Below are positions 23,699 to 32,329 of a stretch of DNA of 46,215 nt, piece by piece. The stretch spans positions 1 through 46,215 of the forward strand of contig NZ_AUTC01000156.1 in NCBI RefSeq assembly GCF_001461695.1. The letters are read 5' to 3'. A model generated the notes under the pieces. It did no database searches. It worked only from the letters and a program-made list of their open reading frames with translations, and was not told where the DNA came from. Within the stretch, counting starts at the first letter, position 1. Every line of letters starts with the position of its first letter. The position numbers were made by a program, and so were the translations under genes. This DNA comes from Sinorhizobium fredii USDA 205. Its GTDB lineage: Bacteria; Pseudomonadota; Alphaproteobacteria; Rhizobiales; Rhizobiaceae.

Positions 23699-24478
23699 AT
23701 GTCCGGTTCAAAGTCCGATTCGATGTTCGACACGATGCCGATCGAGGACTATCTCGCCCAGGGCGGCGTGCTCACCTCGCCGGACAATGTGCCGCCGCGC
23801 TATCGCGGCGAGCTTATGCGGCTGATGGCGAGCTTCGTCGACAGCGAACTCGCCGGTTCGGCCGGCTTCGCCGATGTCATCAACGATGCTCCGGGGATCA
23901 AGGAGCGCATCGCGGCGGCGCTGATCGTGTTGGAGAAAGCCGATCACGCCGGCAGGGTGCTCGAGATCATGGGCAGCTTCGGGGCCGATACGGCCCGCTA
24001 TGCGGTCCACCATCCCTGGGCCGCCAGGCTTCCCCGCGATGCCGATATCGGCGCAGAGCGCCGGGGCGGCGATATGCGGCTTTCGGTGCTGCACTACCCG
24101 CTCCAAGGTTGGGTCGACGCGGTCGTCATGAACGTGCTGATGGGAAAGGCGGTCGTCATCCAGCTTGGCGAACTGGTGCGCGTCTCCTACCAGCCGCTTG
24201 CCGAAGTATTCCGGGCGATCCTGCCGCGCGAGACACGCCACGCCGAGCTCGGGGTCGAGGGGCTGCTGCGCATCGCCGCGTCGGAGGAGGGGCAGCGCGC
24301 GGCGCGGCAAGCGGTTTCCTATTGGCGGCCGCGGGTGGCGGCGAGTTTCGGTCTCGCCGGCTCGGCGCGCTACGAGATGCTCGCCCGCCTCGGTCTCCGC
24401 CATACGCCCAATGAGACTTTGCTCGCCGAATGGCAGGGCGTGATCGACGCTCAGCTTGCCGCACTGAAATTGAACTGA
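23699..24478 (+). CDS. Extra PaaA/PaaC-like ferritin-fold protein in the paa operon
   Basis: A 259-residue member of the phenylacetate-catabolism ferritin-like family, between paaE and paaZ. It aligns with PaaA without gaps over the first ligand helices. Glu50 (VDSELAG) corresponds to PaaA Glu61, and Glu178-x2-His181 (RETRHAELG) to the second EXXH. The first EXXH is altered: Lys80 replaces the ligand Glu and only His83 remains (LEKADHAG). A normal diiron site is thus doubtful, and a structural or regulatory role, as for PaaC, is plausible. It starts 24 bases after paaE with GGGAGGAAGCC upstream and is followed by paaZ after 15 bases, so it is co-transcribed. Its function is not known to me. 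Confidence 0.8.
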   Translation: MSGSKSDSMFDTMPIEDYLAQGGVLTSPDNVPPRYRGELMRLMASFVDSELAGSAGFADVINDAPGIKERIAAALIVLEKADHAGRVLEIMGSFGADTARYAVHHPWAARLPRDADIGAERRGGDMRLSVLHYPLQGWVDAVVMNVLMGKAVVIQLGELVRVSYQPLAEVFRAILPRETRHAELGVEGLLRIAASEEGQRAARQAVSYWRPRVAASFGLAGSARYEMLARLGLRHTPNETLLAEWQGVIDAQLAALKLN

Positions 24479-24493
24479 CGGAAGGAAGACGCG

Positions 24494-26551
24494 ATGAACG
24501 CAATGGCAGACCGCCCGCGCCGACTCGAAAGCTATGTCGGCGGCGTCTGGACGAGGGGTGCGAAGGACGGCGTGGTCCTGCTCGATGCCGCGACCGGCGC
24601 CCCGGTGGCGCTGATCGATTCCACCGGCATCGACTTTGCCGCCGCACTCGCCTATGGCCGCGAAAAGTCCGGCCCGGCGCTCCGTCGCATGTCGTTCCAT
24701 CAGCGAGCGGCGATGCTGAAGGCGCTTGCCCAGGCGCTGATGGAACGCAAGGACGAGTTCTATGCGCTTTCGACCGCCACCGGCGCCACCCGCACGGATA
24801 GCTGGATCGACATCGAAGGCGGCATCGGCACGCTGTTCTCCTATGCCTCGAAGGGCAGGCGCGAGCTGCCGAATAGCCGCGTGCTCGTCGACGGCGAGGT
24901 CGAGGCCCTGTCGCGCGACGGTACGTTTTCGGCCCGGCACATCTTGACGCCGCTCGAAGGCGTGGCGGTCCACATCAACGCCTTCAACTTCCCCTGCTGG
25001 GGCATGCTCGAGAAGCTCGCGCCGACGCTGCTGGCCGGCATGCCGGCGATCGTGAAACCGGCGAGCCAGACCGCCTACCTCACGGAGCTGATGGTGCGGC
25101 GGATGGTGGAGACGGGTTTTTTGCCGGAAGGAGCCGTACAACTCGTCTGCGGCTCCACCGGCGATCTCCTCGATCATGTCGACGGCCAGGACGTCGTCAC
25201 GTTCACCGGCTCGGCCGTGACCGGGCGCAAGCTGAAGACGCATCCCGCGATCGTCGAGAATTCCGTCCGCTTCACCATGGAGGCCGACAGCCTCAATGCG
25301 GCCGTTCTCGGTCTCGACGCGGGTCCCGGAACGGAGGAGTTCGAACTCTTCGTCAAGGAGGTTGCCCGCGAGATGACGGCGAAGGCCGGGCAGAAATGCA
25401 CCGCCATCCGCCGCGTCATCGCCCCGCGTGCCCATTGCGATGCGCTCATCGCCGCCCTCGGCGAGCGGCTCGGCAAGGTCGCGCTCGGCAACCCGGGCGA
25501 TGAGCGCGTCAAGATGGGGCCGCTTGCAAGCCTCGGGCAGCGCGAGGAGGTGCGGGCCCGCATCCGTGATCTCGCCGCCGATGCGGAACTCGTCGTCGGC
25601 GATCCCTCAAGGCCACTGGTTGTGTCGGGTGACCCGGAAGCGGGCGCCTTCCTCAATCCGGTTCTTCTCTATTGTGACAGACCGGGGGCAGCCCGGGCGG
25701 TTCACGATGTCGAGGCTTTCGGTCCGGTCAGCACCGTCATGCCTTACGACACCGCGGACGAGGCGGTCGAGCTCGTGAAGCGCGGCAAGGGCAGCCTCGT
25801 CACCTCCGTCTTCACCAACGACTCTCGCATTGCCGAGGAACTGGTGCTCGGCGTCGCACCGTTCCACGGCCGCGTAATGATCGGCAATCGCCTGAGCGCG
25901 AAGTCTTCGACCGGGCATGGTTCGCCGCTGCCCGGTCTCGTCCATGGCGGGCCGGGCCGGGCCGGCGGCGGCGAAGAACTTGGGGGCATGCGCGGCGTCA
26001 AGCATTACATGCAGCGCACGGCCGTCCAGGGCGCGCCGGCGCTGCTTTCGGCAGTCACCGGCCGCTGGGTCGAGGGCGCCGGGGCGCGGACCGACGGAGA
26101 ACATCCGTTCCGCAAGTCGCTTGCCGAGCTCCGGATCGGCGACCAGCTGGTGACGGCGACCCGCACGGTGACGCTCGCAGATATCGAGCATTTTGCCAAC
26201 TTCACCGGCGATACCTTCTACGCCCATATGGACGAGGAAGCCGCACGCGCCAATCCGTTCTTCGACGGACGTGTCGCGCATGGCTATCTGATCGTCTCCT
26301 TCGCGGCCGGCCTGTTCGTCGATCCCGCACCGGGGCCGGTGCTGGCCAACTATGGCGTCGACAACCTGCGCTTCCTGACGCCGGTCTATCCCGGCGACAC
26401 GCTGCAGGTCCGGCTCACCTGCAAGGAGATCAATCCGCGGATCAATGCCGAACATGGCGAGGTGCGCTGGGACTGCCGCGTCACCAACCAGACCGGCGCC
26501 ACCGTTGCCGAGTACGACGTGCTGACGATGGTCGCGAAGACAAGAGGCTGA
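24494..26551 (+). CDS. paaZ: Bifunctional ring-opening hydrolase/aldehyde dehydrogenase
   Basis: A 685-residue fusion. Residues ~10-530 form an aldehyde dehydrogenase domain with the general-base Glu in FTMEADSLNAAV and nucleophile Cys302 in AGQKCTAIRRV. Residues ~545-680 form a MaoC-like (R)-hydratase domain with GDTFYAHMD (Asp-x4-His motif), then FDGRVAHGYLIVS. The hydratase domain opens the oxepin-CoA ring and the dehydrogenase domain oxidises the resulting aldehyde, so both steps stay on one protein. Length matches PaaZ. The start has GGAAGGAAGACGCG upstream. It is the last gene of the paaA operon; a hairpin at 26589-26614 follows. Confidence 0.94.
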   Translation: MNAMADRPRRLESYVGGVWTRGAKDGVVLLDAATGAPVALIDSTGIDFAAALAYGREKSGPALRRMSFHQRAAMLKALAQALMERKDEFYALSTATGATRTDSWIDIEGGIGTLFSYASKGRRELPNSRVLVDGEVEALSRDGTFSARHILTPLEGVAVHINAFNFPCWGMLEKLAPTLLAGMPAIVKPASQTAYLTELMVRRMVETGFLPEGAVQLVCGSTGDLLDHVDGQDVVTFTGSAVTGRKLKTHPAIVENSVRFTMEADSLNAAVLGLDAGPGTEEFELFVKEVAREMTAKAGQKCTAIRRVIAPRAHCDALIAALGERLGKVALGNPGDERVKMGPLASLGQREEVRARIRDLAADAELVVGDPSRPLVVSGDPEAGAFLNPVLLYCDRPGAARAVHDVEAFGPVSTVMPYDTADEAVELVKRGKGSLVTSVFTNDSRIAEELVLGVAPFHGRVMIGNRLSAKSSTGHGSPLPGLVHGGPGRAGGGEELGGMRGVKHYMQRTAVQGAPALLSAVTGRWVEGAGARTDGEHPFRKSLAELRIGDQLVTATRTVTLADIEHFANFTGDTFYAHMDEEAARANPFFDGRVAHGYLIVSFAAGLFVDPAPGPVLANYGVDNLRFLTPVYPGDTLQVRLTCKEINPRINAEHGEVRWDCRVTNQTGATVAEYDVLTMVAKTRG

Positions 26552-26588
26552 AGAGGTTGGCGGAACCCGGCAACGCGGATGCTGATAC

Positions 26589-26614
26589 CCCCTCTGCCCG
26601 GCAGGCAGACGGGG
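26589..26614. terminator. Hairpin between convergent paaZ and paaR
   Basis: CCCC + TCTGCC (26589-26598) pairs with GGCAGA + GGGG (26604-26614, one bulged C) around CGGCA. It lies between two converging genes and is likely a shared end signal. Its CCCCTCTG core resembles the hairpin at 28674-28697, suggesting a dispersed repeat. Confidence 0.5.
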
Positions 26615-26641
26615 CGTCCCTCGCACCGGTTAAGTCCAAGA

Positions 26642-27238
26642 TCAGCGTACCGCCTTGATACCTTCAAGAATCAGTGTCGTGGCGACGTCGGCATATTCGT
26701 CGCGGCTGATCGGGCCGTCTGGCCGGAACCACATATAGACCCAGTTCATCATGCCGAAGAGCGACATGGTGACCGGCATCAAGAGCGGCCGATCCTTGTT
26801 GAGGTCCGGATTGATGTCGTTGAGAACGCTTGAGAATCGCTTGACGATGCGCCGCTCGATGGCATGGACCTCCGCCATCTGCTCCGGCGAAAGCGCGCTC
26901 GTACCGTTCAATTGAACCTTGTGCTGGTCGTCGGCATCGCGGTAGTTTTCGAGGACCTGGCGCACCAGCAGGCGCAACCGCTCCCCGGGAGCCAGCTCGG
27001 GTCGGTCGGCAGCTTCAATTGCCGCGTCGAGCTCGGCCAGATGGGTGCGGACGATGTCGAAAATCAGCGCATCCTTGCTCGGATAGTAATGATAGAGCAG
27101 GGCCTTGGAGACGTTGCTGTGCGCGGCGATCTGCGCCATCGAGGCCTTTTCCATGCCCATCTCGGCGAAGACCGCGGCGGCGCTCGCCAGAATGCCACGC
27201 TGTTTTTCCTCAAAATCGATTGCGCGCGTTCGTGCCAT
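26642..27238 (-). CDS. paaR: TetR-family repressor of phenylacetate genes
   Basis: A 198-residue TetR-family protein. The N-terminal helix-turn-helix (about 8-55) includes KQRGILASAAAVFAEMGM and IAAHSNVSKALLYHYYPSKD, and the C-terminal part is all-helical ligand-binding. Members in paa clusters (PaaR) repress the pathway and are released by phenylacetyl-CoA. Two operator-like sites occur, before paaA and before paaG. Start 27238 (MARTRAIDF) was chosen because it matches the family's N-terminus and has AGGAT upstream; an in-frame ATG at 27274 would add 12 residues. It is last in the minus-strand paaG-paaI-paaK-paaR group. Confidence 0.88.
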   Translation of the reverse strand: MARTRAIDFEEKQRGILASAAAVFAEMGMEKASMAQIAAHSNVSKALLYHYYPSKDALIFDIVRTHLAELDAAIEAADRPELAPGERLRLLVRQVLENYRDADDQHKVQLNGTSALSPEQMAEVHAIERRIVKRFSSVLNDINPDLNKDRPLLMPVTMSLFGMMNWVYMWFRPDGPISRDEYADVATTLILEGIKAVR

Positions 27239-27281
27239 GTTGATCCTGCTAACTCTGTACCTGTTCAATTCCACGAATAAG

Positions 27282-27303
27282 GGAGGACCGTAAAGTCCTC
27301 CCG
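27282..27303 (-). terminator. Hairpin between paaK and paaR
   Basis: GGGAGGAC (27282-27289) and GTCCTCCC (27296-27303) form a perfect 8-bp stem with a 6-nt loop. On the minus strand it is followed by TTATTC. It is positioned to reduce readthrough between the convergently ordered reading of paaR (upstream) and paaK on the minus strand, since paaR lies downstream of paaK here. A weak intrinsic terminator or mRNA-stabilising hairpin. Confidence 0.45.
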
Positions 27304-27334
27304 CAAAGAACGTCCAAGACCGTCCGTCCGGCGC

Positions 27335-28645
27335 TCATTCCTTCGGCCGGTTGTCGACCACCCGTTTCGCCTTTCCCTCCGAGCGGGCAACGCCGCCCGG
27401 ATCATGTATCGTGATCGTCGTGCTGACGCCGACGACGCTCTTGATATGGTGGGCGAGTTCCTTTGCCGACCCCGCTCGGGCCGCTTCATCGGCTGCTTCC
27501 AATGTGCATTCGACATGGACCGTCATGTCGTCCATGCGCCCGGAGCGGGTCAGCTCGATCTGGAAATGCGGCGCCAGGCCGCTGCATTTGAGGATCTGCT
27601 CCTCGATCTGGGTCGGGAAGACGTTGACGCCGCGCAGGATCATCATGTCGTCCGAGCGGCCGGTAATCTTCTCGAGGCGACGCATCGAGCGCGCCGTGCC
27701 GGGGAGAAGCCTCGTCAGGTCGCGGGTGCGGTAGCGGATCATCGGCAGACCTTCCTTGGTGAGGGTCGTGAAGACCAGTTCGCCCATCTCGCCGTCGGGC
27801 AGGACTTCGCCGGTCTCCGGATCGATGATTTCCGGGTAGAAGTGGTCCTCCCAGACATGCAGCCCATCTTTCGTTTCGACGCATTCATTGGCGACGCCCG
27901 GCCCGATCACCTCCGAAAGTCCGTAGATATCGACCGCATGCATGTCGAAGGCCTGCTCGATCTCCTCGCGCATGGCGTTGGTCCAGGGTTCGGCGCCGAA
28001 GATGCCGACGGCCAGCGAGCTGTGGCGCGGGTCCTTTCCCTGGCGACGGAATTCGTCGAGGATGGAGAGCATGTAGGACGGGGTGACCATGATGATGCGC
28101 GGCTTGAAGTCGGCGATCAGCGTCACCTGCCGTTCGGTCATGCCGCCGGAGATCGGCACGACGGTGCAGCCGAGCCTTTCGGCGCCATAATGCGCTCCGA
28201 GCCCGCCGGTGAAGAGGCCATAGCCATAGGACACGTGGACGATGTCGCCCGGCCTGCCGCCGGAGGCGCGGATGGAGCGGGCAACGACCGTCGCCCAGGT
28301 ATCGACATCGTTCAGCGTATAGCCGACGACGGTCGGCTTGCCGGTGGTCCCCGACGAGGCATGAATGCGGCAGATCTTCTCGCGCGGAACGGCGAACATG
28401 CCGAAGGGATAGGTGTCGCGCAGATCCTGCTTGGTGGTGAACGGAAATTTCGAAAGATCGGCGAGCGTCTTCAGGTCGGACGGATGCACGCCGGCGTCAT
28501 CGAAGCGGGCGCGGTAGAAGGGCGAGTTCTCATAGGCATGGTTGAGCGACCACTTCATGCGCTGCAGCTGGAGCGAGGCGATCTCGTCGCGCGATGCGGT
28601 TTCGATCGGCTCGAGATCGCCGCGACGGGGCGAGAGGTCTTCCAT
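27335..28645 (-). CDS. paaK: Phenylacetate-CoA ligase
   Basis: A 436-residue AMP-forming ligase that activates phenylacetate to phenylacetyl-CoA, the first pathway step and the source of the PaaR effector. Family motifs are FPFTTKQDLRDTYPFGMF, the ATP-binding loop HASSGTTGKPTVVGYT, VDIYGLSEVIGPGVANECVE and RYRTRDLTRLL. The C-terminal domain RSDDMMILRGVNVFPTQIEE is present. The ATG at 28645 is preceded by GGAGGAGAT. It lies 59 bases after paaI in the same direction; that gap contains a hairpin (28674-28697). Length is typical. Confidence 0.95.
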   Translation of the reverse strand: MEDLSPRRGDLEPIETASRDEIASLQLQRMKWSLNHAYENSPFYRARFDDAGVHPSDLKTLADLSKFPFTTKQDLRDTYPFGMFAVPREKICRIHASSGTTGKPTVVGYTLNDVDTWATVVARSIRASGGRPGDIVHVSYGYGLFTGGLGAHYGAERLGCTVVPISGGMTERQVTLIADFKPRIIMVTPSYMLSILDEFRRQGKDPRHSSLAVGIFGAEPWTNAMREEIEQAFDMHAVDIYGLSEVIGPGVANECVETKDGLHVWEDHFYPEIIDPETGEVLPDGEMGELVFTTLTKEGLPMIRYRTRDLTRLLPGTARSMRRLEKITGRSDDMMILRGVNVFPTQIEEQILKCSGLAPHFQIELTRSGRMDDMTVHVECTLEAADEAARAGSAKELAHHIKSVVGVSTTITIHDPGGVARSEGKAKRVVDNRPKE

Positions 28646-28673
28646 CAAATATCTCCTCCGGTTTTGGGCACTG

Positions 28674-28697
28674 CCCCCTCTGGCAGGCCAGAGGGGG
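28674..28697. terminator. Intercistronic hairpin between paaI and paaK
   Basis: CCCCCTCTGG (28674-28683) and CCAGAGGGGG (28688-28697) form a perfect 10-bp stem with a 4-nt loop, followed on the plus strand by TTTT. No plus-strand gene ends here. On the minus strand it lies inside the paaGIK message without a T-run, so attenuation, RNA stability or a repeat-derived hairpin is more likely than termination. Confidence 0.55.
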
Positions 28698-28704
28698 TTT
28701 TCGA

Positions 28705-29175
28705 TCATTCGATGTCTGACTGAGGGATCTCCTCCAGCGGCACGTGGTTGCCCTTGACCGTCCGCGAATGGCCGCGGAACTCGGCGATAGGTTCGCCGCG
28801 CTGGTTGGTGACGCGGATATCGTAGATGCCGCCGCGGCCGCGCCGCGAGATCTCGCGGGCGTTGGCCGTCAGCCGGTCGCCCTCGAAGGCGGGGGCGATG
28901 TAGGTGATCGAGCAGTGCTGGGCGACGGCGCGTTGGTTGTAGCTGTTGCAGGCGAAGGCAAAGGCGGAATCGGCGAGGGTAAAGATGTAGCCGCCATGGC
29001 AAGTGCCATGGCCATTGGTCATCTCTGGCGCGATCGTCATCGACAGGGTCGCCTCGCCCGGTGCGATCCGATCAAGCGCCATGCCAAGCCGCTGGGACGC
29101 TTGGTCGTCGTCCCACATGACACGGGCACAGGCATCGGCCAGTTCATCGGCGGTCAACCTTGCGGAGTCCATCAT
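28705..29175 (-). CDS. paaI: Phenylacetate pathway hotdog thioesterase
   Basis: A 156-residue single-domain hotdog-fold acyl-CoA thioesterase. The core helix region reads GTCHGGYIFTLADSAFAFAC, with the catalytic Asp in LADSAF, and LTANAREISRRGRGGIYDI follows. PaaI salvages CoA from dead-end ring-epoxide thioesters. The ATG at 29175 overlaps the paaG stop (ATGA), so the two are translationally coupled; a second in-frame ATG follows immediately. Length fits PaaI (about 140-155). Confidence 0.9.
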   Translation of the reverse strand: MMDSARLTADELADACARVMWDDDQASQRLGMALDRIAPGEATLSMTIAPEMTNGHGTCHGGYIFTLADSAFAFACNSYNQRAVAQHCSITYIAPAFEGDRLTANAREISRRGRGGIYDIRVTNQRGEPIAEFRGHSRTVKGNHVPLEEIPQSDIE

Positions 29176-29963
29176 CGGCCCTTGAACTCCGGTTTGCGCT
29201 TCTCCAGGAAAGCCGCCACGCCCTCGGCATAGTCGGCACTGCAGCCGGCTTCGCGCTGCAGGTCGCGTTCGAGGTCGAGTTGTTCGTCGAGGGAATTGGT
29301 GGCGGCCGCGTGGATCGCCCGCTTCGTCAGCCCGAGCCCTTTGGTCGGCCCGGCAGCGAGCCGTGCCGCAAGAGCGGTCGCCTCGTCCATCAGCGCCGCA
29401 TCGTCGACGGTGCGCCAGATCAAGCCCCAGCTTGCCGCCGTCTCCGCGTCGAGCGGTTCCGCGGTCAGCGCCAATGCCTTGGCGCGGGCTTCGCCGATGA
29501 GCCGCGACAGGCTCCATGTTCCGCCGGAATCGGGCACCAGGCCGATCTTCGCGAAGGCCTGGATGAAACGGGCCGAGCGGGCCGCAAGCGTGATGTCGCA
29601 GGCGAAGGCGATGTTGGCGCCGGCGCCCGCGGCAACGCCGTTGACGGCGCAGACGACCGGTTTCTCCAGGCTGCGGATCAGCCGCAGCAGCGGATTGTAG
29701 AAAGTCTCGATCGTATGGCCGAGGTCGGGCGTGCCACCATTGCGGGGGTCGCGATCGCCGAGGTCCTGGCCGGCGCAGAAACCGCGCCCGGCGCCCGTCA
29801 ACAAAACGGCGCGGACGTTTTCGTCCGCATGGGCGCGTTCGAGGCCGGCGCGCAGCGCGCGATGCATTTCCTCGTTGAAGGCGTTCAGCTTGTCGGGACG
29901 GTTGAGCGTCAGGCGCAGCACGCCGTCTGCAAGCGCCGACAGGACGGTGTCGGATTCGGACAT
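29172..29963 (-). CDS. paaG: Ring-1,2-epoxyphenylacetyl-CoA isomerase (enoyl-CoA isomerase)
   Basis: A 263-residue crotonase-fold protein. The oxyanion-hole regions are GFCAGQDLGDRDPR and NGVAAGAGANIAFACDITL; IGLVPDSGGTWSLSRLIGEA carries the catalytic acidic residue. PaaG isomerises the ring epoxide to oxepin-CoA and also handles a later beta-oxidation isomer. The start at 29963 has GGGAGGGAAC upstream; an in-frame upstream ATG (30032) would place 23 residues over the operator. It is the first gene of paaG-paaI-paaK-paaR. A PaaR-like operator lies about 50 bases upstream. Confidence 0.92.
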   Translation of the reverse strand: MSESDTVLSALADGVLRLTLNRPDKLNAFNEEMHRALRAGLERAHADENVRAVLLTGAGRGFCAGQDLGDRDPRNGGTPDLGHTIETFYNPLLRLIRSLEKPVVCAVNGVAAGAGANIAFACDITLAARSARFIQAFAKIGLVPDSGGTWSLSRLIGEARAKALALTAEPLDAETAASWGLIWRTVDDAALMDEATALAARLAAGPTKGLGLTKRAIHAAATNSLDEQLDLERDLQREAGCSADYAEGVAAFLEKRKPEFKGR

Positions 29964-30013
29964 GTTCCCTCCCTGCCGCCAGATCGAGCCGCGGCCGCAA
30001 AAAACCCTTGCAT

Positions 30014-30030
30014 AAACCGACCGGTCAGTC
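30014..30030. promoter_or_regulatory. Putative PaaR (TetR) operator before paaG
   Basis: AAACCGACCGGTCAGTC contains the palindrome GACCGGTC. It resembles the site upstream of the paaA operon (19477-19494), sharing the CTGACCG and GTCGGTT halves on the minus strand, but here the halves adjoin whereas the other site has four extra bases between them. It lies between divergent paaG (start 29963) and the plus-strand gene at 30205, so it could control both. Confidence 0.55.
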
Positions 30031-30204
30031 AATGATAAATGCGACTGCGGGGGAGGGCTGGCATGAGCGAGCGATAAGATCGGCAGCGCTCGGTAGCCTC
30101 CCGGCTACCGGATTTGCCTGTCCGAGAGGGTAAAGACTTGGCCGGGCGGGCCATCTTGGGAGGGATGCTGATATGATCCGAGTAGTCGATCGGGGAATCC
30201 GAAC

Positions 30205-32265
30205 ATGACCGTCAGCATCGAACAGCGTGGCGAGGTTGCCGTCGTCACCATCGACAATCCGCCCGTCAATGCGCTGTCGCAGGCCGTGCGCCAGGGTCTT
30301 CTCGACGCGGTCGAGGCACTCGACGCCGAGGCGTCGGTGAAGGCGGTGGTGCTGACGTGCGCCGGGCGCACCTTCATCGCCGGGGCCGATGTCGGCGAAT
30401 TCGGCAAGCCGCCGATGCCGCCGCATCTGCCCGATCTCGTCGCGCGGATCGAGCGGGCGAGAAAGCCCTGGGTGGCGGCGATCCATGGCAGCGCGCTCGG
30501 CGGCGGTTTCGAAGTGGCGCTCGGCTGCCGCTTTCGCGTCGCGGTTGCCTCGGCAAGCGTCGGACTGCCGGAGGTCCGCCTCGGCCTCGTGCCGGGCGCC
30601 GGCGGAACGGTCCGCCTGCCGCGGCTCGCCGGAGTCGAGACGGCGGTCGACATGGTCACCACGGGAGCGCCGATCGGCGCGCGCACGGCCTGTGAGGCTG
30701 GACTGGTCGACGCAGTGATCGAGGACGATCTCGTCGCCGGCGCCGTGGCCTTCGCACGCACTGTTCGCGATCGGCCCCTGCCGGACGCGCTTCGCGATCG
30801 CCCCGTCGCGGCACCGCCCGCGGGCTTCTGGGAGGCGGCGGCAAAGACGACCGCTGCCCGTGCAAAACGGGAGGAGGCGCCGCTTAGGGCGCTTGCCTGC
30901 GTGCGTCGCGCGGCCGAGACGGACTTCGAAACGGCGATCGCCTTCGAGCGCGAAACCTTCCTGGCGCTGCGCGGCTCAGCGCAGGCCGCCGCCCTTCGCC
31001 ATGTGTTCTTCGCCGAGCGGGCGGCGACGCGTCCGCCGGAGCTTGCCGGGATAACGCCACGCACGATCCGTTCGGCGGCGGTGATCGGCGGCGGCACGAT
31101 GGGCGCCGGCATTGCCGCGGCGCTCAGCGATGCCGGTCTGCCGGTCGTTCTGGTCGAGCGCGATGATGGCGCGGTCGAACGCGGCCTTGCCAATCTGCGC
31201 GCCATCTTCGACGGTGCGGCAAAGCGCGGCCGCATTTCCATTGAGGTGGCTGCCGAGCGGATGGCGGGCGTCATCGGCACGACGGATTACGCGGCACTCG
31301 CCGACGTCGATCTGGTCGTCGAAGCCGTCTTCGAGGATCTGGACGTGAAGCGGGACGTCTTTCGACGGCTCGCCACGGTCTGCCGTGCCGATACCGTGCT
31401 GGCAACGAACACCTCGTATCTCGACCCGGAGCGGATCGCGGAGGGCATCAGCCGGCCGGACCGCTTCCTGGGCTTGCATTTCTTCAGCCCGGCACAGGTG
31501 ATGAAGCTGTTGGAAATCGTACCGACGAAGGCGACCGCGCCGGAGGTGGTCGCGGCCGGCTTCGGGCTCGCGCGGACGCTCAACAAGATTCCGGTGCGCG
31601 CCGGCATTTGCGACGGCTTCATCGGCAACCGCATCCTCAAGGTGACCCGGGCTCAGGCCGAGCGGCTGTTGCTCTCGGGCGCCACGCCTGCGGCCGTCGA
31701 TTCCGCCATGCGCGCTTTCGGTCTGCCGATGGGACCGTTCGAGGCGCAGGACCTCGGCGGGCTCGACATCGCGGCGTTCCAGCGCAAGGCGGCTCGCGCG
31801 CGCGGCGAGACGTCCTTCGCGCCGATCGCCGATCGCCTCTCAGCGGCCGAGCGCTTCGGGCAGAAGAGCGGCGGTGGCTGGTATGATTACGAGCCCGGCG
31901 ACCGGACGCCGCGGCCTTCGGATTTTGTCGCGGCGATCATCGCCGAAGAGGCGAAGGACTGGCCTCGGCTGGAGTGGCATGAGGACGCCATCGCCGACTG
32001 CATCCTTTGGCCGATGGTCAACGAGGGGGCAAGAATCCTTGCGGACGGCACGGCGCTCCGGGCGTCCGATATCGACCTCGTGAAAATCCACGGCTACGGT
32101 TTTCCGCGCTGGCGCGGCGGGCCGATGCACTATGCGCAGGCCCATGGCCTCGATAAGGTCGTCGACGCGCTGGGCGCGCTTGCGAACGAGGGGCTGGCCG
32201 ATCCGCCTTGCGACCTGCTGCTCGAGGCCGCGCGGCACGGCGGCTTCGCCGACGCCTCGCTCTGA
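30205..32265 (+). CDS. Fused enoyl-CoA hydratase / 3-hydroxyacyl-CoA dehydrogenase
   Basis: A 686-residue FadB/FadJ-type multifunctional protein. The N-terminal crotonase domain (about 1-190) has GRTFIAGADVGEF, GSALGGGFEVALGC and LGLVPGAGGTVRLPRL. The dehydrogenase NAD domain starts with VIGGGTMGAGIAAALSDAG (about 293-311), then NTSYLDPERIAEGI and GLHFFSPAQVMKLLEIV with the catalytic His. The C-terminal domain contains GFIGNRIL. In the phenylacetate pathway it can supply the PaaF hydratase and PaaH dehydrogenase steps, neither of which has a separate gene here. It diverges from paaG and ends 64 bases from the convergent LacI gene. The start follows a weak site (GGGGAATCCGAAC). Confidence 0.9.
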   Translation: MTVSIEQRGEVAVVTIDNPPVNALSQAVRQGLLDAVEALDAEASVKAVVLTCAGRTFIAGADVGEFGKPPMPPHLPDLVARIERARKPWVAAIHGSALGGGFEVALGCRFRVAVASASVGLPEVRLGLVPGAGGTVRLPRLAGVETAVDMVTTGAPIGARTACEAGLVDAVIEDDLVAGAVAFARTVRDRPLPDALRDRPVAAPPAGFWEAAAKTTAARAKREEAPLRALACVRRAAETDFETAIAFERETFLALRGSAQAAALRHVFFAERAATRPPELAGITPRTIRSAAVIGGGTMGAGIAAALSDAGLPVVLVERDDGAVERGLANLRAIFDGAAKRGRISIEVAAERMAGVIGTTDYAALADVDLVVEAVFEDLDVKRDVFRRLATVCRADTVLATNTSYLDPERIAEGISRPDRFLGLHFFSPAQVMKLLEIVPTKATAPEVVAAGFGLARTLNKIPVRAGICDGFIGNRILKVTRAQAERLLLSGATPAAVDSAMRAFGLPMGPFEAQDLGGLDIAAFQRKAARARGETSFAPIADRLSAAERFGQKSGGGWYDYEPGDRTPRPSDFVAAIIAEEAKDWPRLEWHEDAIADCILWPMVNEGARILADGTALRASDIDLVKIHGYGFPRWRGGPMHYAQAHGLDKVVDALGALANEGLADPPCDLLLEAARHGGFADASL

Positions 32266-32329
32266 GGCGCCAAGACCGTGCGGGTGGTCCGGGAGAAAGG
32301 CCGGCATGACCCGGAAGCGGGAGTTTCGG

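Noticed and set aside
23708..25435. 575-codon minus-strand open frame
   Set aside because: Antisense to the PaaA-like gene and paaZ; no motifs and the composition of a shadow frame.
28674..28701. Rho-independent terminator for a plus-strand transcript
   Set aside because: The T-run is on the plus strand, but no plus-strand gene ends there; all genes around it run on minus.
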